A stretch of DNA of 5,004 nucleotides from Flavobacteriales bacterium (lineage in GTDB: Bacteria; Bacteroidota; Bacteroidia; DT-38). Within the stretch, counting starts at the first letter, position 1, and each line of letters opens with the position of its first letter. Below, in pieces: positions 1 through 5,004 of the stretch. The stretch is taken from the NCBI GenBank assembly GCA_013214975.1, contig JABSPR010000265.1:1-5004 (forward strand), given 5' to 3'. A program made the position numbers and the translations under genes. The notes under the pieces are model-generated. The model was given only the letters and a program-made list of their open reading frames with translations. It was not told the origin of the DNA and did no database searches.

Positions 1-900
1 GTTATCTAAAAACATACTTAGGTTATGTAGCCCAGTTGGCCTATGTTCTTCAGAACCTTTCTTCTCTATGTCAAAGTTTTTAGAAATGGCCGTAATTAAT
101 TCTTCTGAAGAATACTCACCTAGATCAACTACCGTTCGGTTAAAATCAAATATTTCTAACTGATCATCCGAAAAGAATATACCCATGTACTTACTCGACG
201 GAACGTTCATTCTGTCGAGCTTTTTTCTTCTAGATTGTCCAAGTAGTACAAGAGACGCACTTCTATGGTGCCCATCAGCGATGTAAAGATTCTTAAGAGT
301 TTCAAATCGACTAGTTATAACGTCTAATCCAATTTCATCAGAAACAACCCATAGCTTATGCTTTGTCCCATCCGTATCTTCGAAATCAAATGCACAATCG
401 TTCTGTTTACGCTTTTCGATAAACGCGTCCAGCTTTTCATCTGCCTTGTAAGCAAAACACACTGGTTCCGCATTAATATTGGTAGTATCGTAATATTCTT
501 TAAGCTTTTCTTCTTTGAATGTAAGCGTTTGTTCATGCTTCTTAATCACACCTTCCATATAATCATCAATAGAAGCACAGCCTAACAATCCTGTAAATGT
601 TCTTCCGAATTTTACTTGTTCGTAGATGTAGAAAGATAACTGGTCTTCTTGCTCATATATTCCTTGCTCCAAGAAGTCATCGAACTTCTTTCTTACAAAA
701 GTGTTGTACTCGATAGATCGGGGCTCAATTTTATTTTGATACGCTTCTTCTGGCCTAACAACTTGAATAAAACTTTTAGGACAGTTCTCAATAATATCCT
801 CGATCTCAACATTGTTATATGCGTCTATTGATCGACTTACTACTTCGTGAGCTATCTCTTTTTTAGGACGATAGCCTTTAAAAGGAAGAATTTTTGCCAT
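1..900 (-). CDS. DUF1015 family protein (COG4198-like), C-terminus cut by window edge
   Basis: An uninterrupted frame of 300 codons starts at the ATG at 898-900 and leaves the window at base 1 without a stop. The protein begins MAKILPFKGYRPKKEIAHEV, matching the 'F+gyRP' opening of DUF1015. Other family hallmarks are GLLGCASIDDYMEG (about 104-117), the KHEQT motif (121-125), YIADGHHRSAS (206-216) and the FNRTV segment (253-257). Family members are usually around 400 residues, so roughly the last quarter is probably missing. There is no signal peptide or membrane segment, so it is likely cytoplasmic. The start is the first ATG after the serA stop, which lies in the same frame 18 bp upstream; no clear Shine-Dalgarno is seen. 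Its biochemical function is not established. DGHHR resembles the phosphate-binding motif of ParB/Srx-fold proteins, a superfamily that includes free-serine kinases, and its place behind serC-serA hints at serine or phosphoserine metabolism. The family call is firm; the role is inference. Confidence 0.9.
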   Translation of the reverse strand, partial: MAKILPFKGYRPKKEIAHEVVSRSIDAYNNVEIEDIIENCPKSFIQVVRPEEAYQNKIEPRSIEYNTFVRKKFDDFLEQGIYEQEDQLSFYIYEQVKFGRTFTGLLGCASIDDYMEGVIKKHEQTLTFKEEKLKEYYDTTNINAEPVCFAYKADEKLDAFIEKRKQNDCAFDFEDTDGTKHKLWVVSDEIGLDVITSRFETLKNLYIADGHHRSASLVLLGQSRRKKLDRMNVPSSKYMGIFFSDDQLEIFDFNRTVVDLGEYSSEELITAISKNFDIEKKGSEEHRPTGLHNLSMFLDN

Positions 901-918
901 TCTGAATTTTACGGAATA

Positions 919-1878
919 TTAGTTGAAAAATGCGTTGATCTTTTCAGCCAACTCAGTACCAATTCGTGCTTGAGCTTCGCCTGTTGCAGCTCCAATGTGA
1001 GGAGTTGCTGAAACCTTAGAATGACTTACTAAATCCATTCTTGGAGTAGGCTCATTTTCGAAAACGTCTAAACCAGCACCACCAATTTTGCCAGAGTCTA
1101 AGGCTGCAATTAAATCAGCTTCATTAATTACTCCACCTCTTGCTGCGTTCACTAGGATAGCACCGTCTTTCATTTTGTTCATTTCCGCTGTGTTGATTAA
1201 CGGCTTACCATCTTCTGGCATTGGAACATGGAAAGTAATTACATCACTTGTAGAAATTAAAGTATCAAAGTCAGTTGTTTTAATATTAACTGTTACATCT
1301 GCAGCTCCAGCAATTTCAACAGTAATACTAGCTTCTGTCATAAACGGATCGTAAGCAACAACACTCATTCCACATCCTAATGCGTATTTAGCAACAGATT
1401 GTCCGATTCTACCAAATCCGATAATTCCAATTTGTCTTCCTCTTAACTCAACACCTTTTCCATAAGCTTTCTTAAGCTGCTTGAATTCGGTATCTCCAAC
1501 TGATGGCATTTTGTTATTAGAATCGTTTAAGAAACGGCTTAACGAAAAGATATGTCCAAACACTAGTTCAGCAACAGATTGAGAAGAAGAAGCTGGTGTG
1601 TTAATTACCTCAATTCCTTTTCCTCTTGCATAATCTACATCGATGTTATCCATTCCAACACCACCACGTCCGATAAGTTTTAAACCTGGACATGCATCAA
1701 TTAAATCTTGTCTAACTGTAGTTGCACTTCTTACTAATAAAGCAGAATAATCATTACTGTTAATGCTATCTACTAATTGATCTTGAGGTACATTTTCTGT
1801 AATAATATCAAAGCCAGCTGCTTTTAATGCTACTTCTCCTTCGGCAGAGATTCCGTCGTTTGCTAATACTTTAATCAT
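919..1878 (-). CDS. serA: D-3-phosphoglycerate dehydrogenase, short form without ACT domain
   Basis: This 319-residue NAD-dependent D-2-hydroxyacid dehydrogenase most likely oxidises 3-phosphoglycerate to 3-phosphohydroxypyruvate, the first step of L-serine synthesis, in the cytoplasm. An N-terminal substrate-binding part (about 1-95) includes LLVRSAT (47-53) and GRGGVGMDNID (70-80). The Rossmann core carries GFGRIG (154-159), followed by D177 in AYDPF, which favours NAD over NADP. Catalytic residues are R247 (NAARGG), E276 (DVFENEP) and H294 (TPHIG). The chain ends about 25 residues after the histidine, so the C-terminal ASB and ACT domains that give L-serine feedback inhibition in longer SerA proteins are absent. 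The ATG lies 2 bp after the serC stop, so the two genes are almost certainly co-transcribed. Family membership is certain. The substrate is assigned from serC adjacency, since related short dehydrogenases can use other 2-hydroxyacids. Confidence 0.95.
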   Translation of the reverse strand: MIKVLANDGISAEGEVALKAAGFDIITENVPQDQLVDSINSNDYSALLVRSATTVRQDLIDACPGLKLIGRGGVGMDNIDVDYARGKGIEVINTPASSSQSVAELVFGHIFSLSRFLNDSNNKMPSVGDTEFKQLKKAYGKGVELRGRQIGIIGFGRIGQSVAKYALGCGMSVVAYDPFMTEASITVEIAGAADVTVNIKTTDFDTLISTSDVITFHVPMPEDGKPLINTAEMNKMKDGAILVNAARGGVINEADLIAALDSGKIGGAGLDVFENEPTPRMDLVSHSKVSATPHIGAATGEAQARIGTELAEKINAFFN

Positions 1879-1880
1879 AA

Positions 1881-2954
1881 TTATGCGTTTTTAGATTCGA
1901 ATTCTTTCATTACATCAACAAGAGCTTGAACACTCTCAAGAGGTAGGGCGTTGTACATTGAGGCTCTGTAGCCACCAACATCTCTGTGTCCTTTAATTCC
2001 ACTTATTCCTGCTGCATTCCACATTGCATCAAACTCTTCTTTCTTAGAATCATCGTTTAATATAAATGTTGCATTCATGTCAGATCTGTCCTCCTCAACA
2101 ACAACACCAGTAAACATGCTGTTTCTGTCGATCTCAGCATACATTAACTTCCCTTTTGCGATGTTCATTTCTTCAATTTTCGCCACGCCACCTACGTCTT
2201 TCATCCATTGTAACATTAACATAGAAACGTAGATTGCAAATACAGGAGGGGTATTGTACATAGATTCCTTAGATGCGTGAAGCTTGTAGTTCATCATAGA
2301 AGGAATTACTCTTCCGCTACTTTCCATGAAACTATCTTTTACGATAGCTAATGTAGCACCGGCAGTTCCCATGTTTTTTTGAGCACCAGCATAGATTACA
2401 TCAAATTTGCTAACATCAATTACCTTACTGAAAATATCAGACGACATATCACAAACTACAGGAACATTAGTTTCAGGAAAGTCTTTTACTTGTGTTCCGT
2501 AGATAGTGTTATTTGAAGTGATGTGGAAATAATCAACATCTTCCGGGATTGAGTATCCTTTAGGAATGTAGTTGTAGTTTTTATCTTCAGAAGAACCTAC
2601 TACGTTGATATCCCCAAATAATTTAGCTTCTTTTATCGCTTTAGCCGCCCAAGTACCTGTATTCGTATATGCTGCAGTTCCACCTTCTTTTAAGAAATTG
2701 TAAGGTGTCATTAAAAATTGTGTGCTCGCACCTCCTTGAACAAACACAATAGAGTATCCATCTGGAACGTTTAGTAGTTCTCTAACTAAAGATGTAGCTT
2801 TTTCCGCAACTGCAATAAAGTCCTTGCCTCTGTGAGATACTTCTATTAAAGATAGGTTAAGGGTATTAAACTGATTAACGGCATCTGCAGCTCCTTTTAA
2901 TACTTCTGGTGGAAGGATACAAGGGCCTGCGCTGAAATTATGTACTTTACTCAT
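1881..2954 (-). CDS. serC: Phosphoserine aminotransferase
   Basis: This PLP-dependent class V aminotransferase converts 3-phosphohydroxypyruvate plus glutamate to O-phospho-L-serine and 2-oxoglutarate, the second step of serine synthesis. In some bacteria it also transaminates an intermediate of vitamin B6 synthesis. The ATG at 2952-2954 is preferred: it gives 357 residues opening MSKVHNFSAGP, as in family members. An in-frame ATG at 2978 would only add eight hydrophilic residues not expected in the family. Visible residues include HRGKDF (41-46, phosphate-binding arginine), VQGGAS (72-77, PLP phosphate), D169 in CDMSSD (PLP ring nitrogen), the Schiff-base lysine K193 in GAQKNMG, the NTPPVFAIY segment (234-242), and GHRDVGGYRASMYNA (322-336) with substrate-binding arginines. 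Length is normal and no key residue is missing. It is the first gene of the serC-serA-DUF1015 run. Confidence 0.97.
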   Translation of the reverse strand: MSKVHNFSAGPCILPPEVLKGAADAVNQFNTLNLSLIEVSHRGKDFIAVAEKATSLVRELLNVPDGYSIVFVQGGASTQFLMTPYNFLKEGGTAAYTNTGTWAAKAIKEAKLFGDINVVGSSEDKNYNYIPKGYSIPEDVDYFHITSNNTIYGTQVKDFPETNVPVVCDMSSDIFSKVIDVSKFDVIYAGAQKNMGTAGATLAIVKDSFMESSGRVIPSMMNYKLHASKESMYNTPPVFAIYVSMLMLQWMKDVGGVAKIEEMNIAKGKLMYAEIDRNSMFTGVVVEEDRSDMNATFILNDDSKKEEFDAMWNAAGISGIKGHRDVGGYRASMYNALPLESVQALVDVMKEFESKNA

Positions 2955-2991
2955 TCGTTCTTCGTGTTTGAATTTCAATTTTTAAAAGACG

Positions 2992-3022
2992 GCAAATTTG
3001 CAACTTTTTGGTTAGAAAGTTG
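2992..3022. promoter_or_regulatory. Palindrome and inverted repeat in the serC upstream region
   Basis: GCAAATTTGC (2992-3001) is a perfect 10-bp palindrome. Sharing its last base is a 7-bp inverted repeat, CAACTTT (3001-3007) and AAAGTTG (3016-3022), with an 8-nt spacer. Read on the minus strand, the palindrome contains CAAATTTG, one mismatch from the Bacteroidetes -7 element TAnnTTTG and about 40 bp before the serC ATG, but no well-spaced -33 TTG lies upstream. This could be the serC promoter or operator, or chance symmetry in AT-rich DNA. No T-run follows the repeat on the minus strand, so it is not a convincing terminator for the upstream gene. Confidence 0.3.
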
Positions 3023-3110
3023 AATATATAAGGGAATAATTTAGTGCGTCCGGGTTATTTCGTTGATCGTAGGAATAGGGGAAAGACCATTATTAAAGCT
3101 GGAAGTTCAA

Positions 3111-4001
3111 TTACTTTTTATTTGGAGTTAACCCATGTCCAGGTGAATCGATTTTAACTTTTGGCTTGGCCGAATTGTTTTGTTCTATATCCGATAAGAA
3201 TTTCCATTTCCCTTTTTTATATTGAAAAGCATCTAGGCTTAAGTCTGGACCATAAAATTGTCGTTGCCCTTTAAGATTCGGTTCTAACGGTGCCAAGTGG
3301 TCAAAAACTATTCTTTTAGTTCTTGCATGGTATTTTAAAGACATTACAACTTCAGAACTGAACTCAAAGAATACTCGTTTTTTATATCCTCTGCCAACCT
3401 TAAATAGATTTGCGCCAAAGCGAATTTGTCCGTTCTTTGTTATATACATAATGTCAATAACTTTTTTGTTTGATAGCTTATTATTACCATCCCATCCAAA
3501 CATAACGTAATATGTTTTTTTCTTCACTTTAGTGGTGAAGCAATTATAATAGTAGGCTCCCCACCAATTATCAGGCGTAAGTACTTTCTTATAAGCTTGT
3601 TCAATTGAACTCGACTTGTCTAGCAACGATATGATGTCGTATTTCTTTTTGTCCTTATTGTATTTCTGTAGTAATCCGAAATATTTGTACGTGCCATCCG
3701 TATATGGAATAGCCCAAATGAACAGTTTAAAACTTTTGTCTTTTGGAACAATCTGTTTAAGCGTTTCTATGTTTTCAAAACTATAATCGTATGCTTTATC
3801 AAGAATTAAAACGCTTTTGAGTTTTTGACTAAATATAAAACTTGCATGTGTTTTTTTTATGTCGGTATCTGAAGAAATAATTGCCGCGCATAATCTGCTG
3901 AGATCTTTTTCTATTTCTTCAAAATTGTACTCTTGCTTTTCGTCTTGAGCATACAATTGCATGCTCAATAGGCAAATGGATAAAGCGAGTAATGTTTTCA
4001 T
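3111..4001 (-). CDS. Secreted protein of unknown function, Bacteroidetes type
   Basis: I recognise this only as resembling hypothetical proteins of Bacteroidetes; no function is known to me. The start at 3999-4001 is chosen over an in-frame ATG at 4031 because it gives a typical signal peptide, MKTLLALSICLLSMQLYA, with probable cleavage before Q19. The longer start lies in the U-tract of the preceding terminator. The protein would have 296 residues and be exported to the periplasm or beyond. The mature part has a charged N-terminal helix-like region (about 20-60). A middle section is rich in Tyr, Phe and Lys, including DNWWGAYYYNCF (144-155) and YYVMFGWDGNN (164-174). The C-terminal block IVFDHLAPLEPNLKGQRQFY to GPDLSLDAFQYKKGKW (231-266) looks like the most conserved part. 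The last 25 residues are Lys/Pro-rich and probably disordered. No transmembrane helix or lipobox is seen after the signal. The basic composition and WW/YYY cluster suggest a beta-rich fold, but that is inference. Confidence 0.8.
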   Translation of the reverse strand: MKTLLALSICLLSMQLYAQDEKQEYNFEEIEKDLSRLCAAIISSDTDIKKTHASFIFSQKLKSVLILDKAYDYSFENIETLKQIVPKDKSFKLFIWAIPYTDGTYKYFGLLQKYNKDKKKYDIISLLDKSSSIEQAYKKVLTPDNWWGAYYYNCFTTKVKKKTYYVMFGWDGNNKLSNKKVIDIMYITKNGQIRFGANLFKVGRGYKKRVFFEFSSEVVMSLKYHARTKRIVFDHLAPLEPNLKGQRQFYGPDLSLDAFQYKKGKWKFLSDIEQNNSAKPKVKIDSPGHGLTPNKK

Positions 4002-4029
4002 AGTGTAATATACTTTTAAAATATAGAGC

Positions 4030-4062
4030 AAAAAAAAACACCGCTATTAATATAGCAGTGTT
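4030..4062 (-). terminator. Intrinsic terminator after the ferredoxin gene
   Basis: On the minus strand, AACACTGCTAT (from 4062 to 4052) pairs with ATAGCGGTGTT (4047 to 4037) across a 4-nt loop. This gives an 11-bp stem with one G-U wobble. The wobble is a C/A mismatch if read on the plus strand, so the hairpin is directional. A run of nine U residues (4038 to 4030) follows at once. It begins 20 bp after the ferredoxin stop, so ferredoxin is probably a single-gene transcript and the secreted-protein gene needs its own promoter. Confidence 0.9.
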
Positions 4063-4082
4063 CCTCTAAATTCGTTTAGCCA

Positions 4083-4430
4083 TTAAACATGCATGAATGC
4101 TTTTTTAGCCAATAGCTCGTCATCAGATTCTCTTACGTCAGGATCATCGATACAGCAATCAACAGGGCAAACAGCCGCACATTGAGGCTCATCGTGAAAA
4201 CCCTTACATTCGGTGCATTTATCTGAAGTAATGTAATAAAAGTCTTCACTTACTGGAGCTTGTTCTTCATCCGCATTAATGGCATTTCCTTTTGTATCTG
4301 TATGGTTACCTGTTAATGATGTACCATCAGAGAATTTCCATTCTTCGCCACTTTCATAAATTGCGTTATTTGGACATTCTGGTTCGCATGCCCCGCAGTT
4401 AATACATTCGTCAGTTATAATTATTGCCAT
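4083..4430 (-). CDS. 2[4Fe-4S] ferredoxin, Allochromatium (Alvin) type with internal insert
   Basis: A 115-residue soluble electron carrier. The first motif is [12 protein letters not shown] (C9, C12, C15, C19). The second is C72-x2-C75-x8-C84-x3-C88-P, the longer spacing typical of Alvin-type ferredoxins rather than clostridial ones. By family knowledge, one cluster is held by C9, C12, C15 and C88 and the other by C72, C75, C84 and C19. After the second motif comes [21 protein letters not shown], the acidic alpha-helical C-terminal extension of this type, with two extra cysteines (C92, C93). Between the motifs is an insert of about 30 residues (about 30-60) compared with Allochromatium ferredoxin; I recall similar inserts in Bacteroidetes homologues. 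Overall it is acidic, as expected for a ferredoxin. It is divergent from the acyl-CoA reductase gene and ends at its own terminator. Its redox partners are not known. Confidence 0.95.
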   Translation of the reverse strand: MAIIITDECINCGACEPECPNNAIYESGEEWKFSDGTSLTGNHTDTKGNAINADEEQAPVSEDFYYITSDKCTECKGFHDEPQCAAVCPVDCCIDDPDVRESDDELLAKKAFMHV

Positions 4431-4452
4431 TCTATGCTTTTATTAAATATTA

Positions 4453-4460
4453 TACTTTTG
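4453..4460 (+). promoter_or_regulatory. Candidate -7 element for the acyl-CoA reductase gene
   Basis: TACTTTTG is a perfect match to the Bacteroidetes -7 consensus TAnnTTTG, 53 bp before the ATG at 4514. The nearest upstream TTG (4424-4426) is 26 bp away, longer than the usual 17-23, so the -33 element is weak or absent. Transcription would start near 4466. Confidence 0.4.
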
Positions 4461-4468
4461 CAATATGG

Positions 4469-4497
4469 CAAAATTAAATAAAAATTGTCGATTCAAA
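4469..4497 (-). promoter_or_regulatory. Candidate promoter for the ferredoxin gene
   Basis: Read on the minus strand, TTTG (4497-4494) is followed after 17 nt by TAATTTTG (4476-4469). These fit the -33 and -7 elements of the primary sigma factor in Bacteroidetes, with spacing at the short end of the accepted range. The start site would be near 4463, leaving a leader of about 30 nt before the ferredoxin ATG at 4430. Confidence 0.5.
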
Positions 4498-4513
4498 GTA
4501 AATAACTGATTAA

Positions 4514-5004
4514 ATGAATTTAAATAGTAAGATTGCGGCTTTTGTAACTTTGGGTAGACTTATTGAGAATGAAGTTGTTGCCTGGGAGAAAGGGCAGGAA
4601 GTGTCCTCGGGTTTTGCGAACGCAATGCGTTTGGCTGAAGTGCGTAATCCCTGGTTTGATAAACAAAACTTACTCACATGTCTTAATTCATGGTGTCAGC
4701 TTTTGAATGAAGAAACATTATTCGAATGGGTTGAGCCATATCAAGGCATAATAGAGAAGCAAAAAAAGCCTGTTGTAATCGGTGTTATTGCAGCAGGAAA
4801 CATACCGTTAGTGGCTTTCCATGATTTTTTATCCATAATAATAACCGGTAATGTTTTTAAGGGAAAGCTGGCTCAATCAGATGATGTATTATTGCCCTAC
4901 TTGGTAAGTGAATTAATTAGGCTCGATTCTGAATTTGAGCCTTTAATTGAATTCTGTGAAGATAGGTTGCTGAATTTTGATGCTGTTATTGCCACCGGAA
5001 GTAA
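4514..5004 (+). CDS. Acyl-CoA reductase (LuxC family), C-terminus cut by window edge
   Basis: The frame is open from the ATG at 4514 to the right edge (163 full codons). A TAA directly precedes the ATG in frame, so no earlier start is possible. The protein opens MNLNSKIAAFVTLGRLIENE. Family motifs are GVIAAGNIPLVAFHDFL (90-106) and FDAVIATGS (155-163), part of the nucleotide-binding half of the LuxC / aldehyde-dehydrogenase-like fold; the catalytic cysteine would lie beyond the edge. LuxC enzymes reduce fatty acyl-CoA or acyl-enzyme to fatty aldehyde with NADPH. In non-luminous Bacteroidetes the physiological substrate is not established. At about 112-123 this protein reads GNVFKGKLAQSD, where I recall homologues having GN-A-xx-K-LSSKD, so the lysine spacing may be unusual. 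It diverges from the ferredoxin gene over an 83-bp gap. Family is well supported; exact role is open. Confidence 0.88.
   Translation, partial: MNLNSKIAAFVTLGRLIENEVVAWEKGQEVSSGFANAMRLAEVRNPWFDKQNLLTCLNSWCQLLNEETLFEWVEPYQGIIEKQKKPVVIGVIAAGNIPLVAFHDFLSIIITGNVFKGKLAQSDDVLLPYLVSELIRLDSEFEPLIEFCEDRLLNFDAVIATGS

Noticed and set aside
324..831. Open frames at 324-536 (minus), 358-585 (plus) and 649-831 (plus)
   Set aside because: All lie inside the DUF1015 gene, whose frame is unbroken and carries family motifs. Their translations show no recognisable domain.
1088..1354. Plus-strand open frame of 88 codons
   Set aside because: It is antisense to the catalytic core of serA, and its translation has no recognisable features.
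3945..4001. Lipobox-like LSIC at residues 7-10 of the secreted protein
   Set aside because: The hydrophobic stretch before the cysteine is too short for a lipoprotein signal, and a standard cleavage site after LYA fits better.
4002..4031. Extended start of the secreted protein at the upstream in-frame ATG
   Set aside because: That ATG lies in the terminator U-tract and would put ten extra residues before a well-formed signal peptide.
4465..4509. Tiny plus-strand frame starting MAKLNKNCRF, ending 4 bp before the acyl-CoA reductase ATG
   Set aside because: At 14 codons it could be a leader peptide, but its ATG falls at the predicted transcription start and inside the dyad, and it has no regulatory codon pattern. 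It is probably chance.
1..5004. Search for CRISPR arrays, tRNA or rRNA genes, IS ends and defence genes
   Set aside because: No spaced direct repeats, tRNA-like cloverleaf, transposase motif or defence domain was found by eye. The genes present are metabolic or of unknown function.

Overview
The window is AT-rich and looks like a chromosomal segment of a Bacteroidetes bacterium, most likely a Flavobacteriales relative. Three things point there. The predicted proteins resemble the Bacteroidetes forms of their families: an ACT-less SerA, a SerC with an HRGKDF / GAQKNMG signature, and an Alvin-type ferredoxin with a long insert. Start codons have weak or no Shine-Dalgarno sequences. Promoter-like elements fit the TAnnTTTG -7 consensus of that phylum. 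No exact species is claimed.

Minus strand, right to left: a dicluster 4Fe-4S ferredoxin (4083-4430) ends at a strong intrinsic terminator (4030-4062). Next is a secreted protein of unknown function (3111-4001). After a 109-bp gap comes a tight three-gene run: serC (1881-2954), serA (919-1878, 2 bp after serC) and a DUF1015 gene (starts at 900, 18 bp after serA, runs off the left edge). Plus strand: an acyl-CoA reductase of the LuxC family starts at 4514 and runs off the right edge.

SerA and SerC catalyse the first two steps of L-serine synthesis: 3-phosphoglycerate to 3-phosphohydroxypyruvate to O-phospho-L-serine. The phosphatase SerB is not in the window. The DUF1015 protein sits in the same apparent transcription unit and carries a DGHHR motif like that of ParB/Srx-fold proteins, so a role around serine or phosphoserine is a reasonable guess, but it is unproven.

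The ferredoxin and the acyl-CoA reductase are divergent and share an 83-bp gap. In it, two perfect TAnnTTTG elements face each other in dyad symmetry, which suggests coupled or mutually exclusive initiation.

There is no sign of a mobile element, CRISPR array, tRNA or rRNA. No gene-free stretch exceeds about 110 bp. Most of the window is conserved housekeeping sequence; the least explained parts are the DUF1015 gene, the secreted protein, and the pairing of the ferredoxin with the acyl-CoA reductase.
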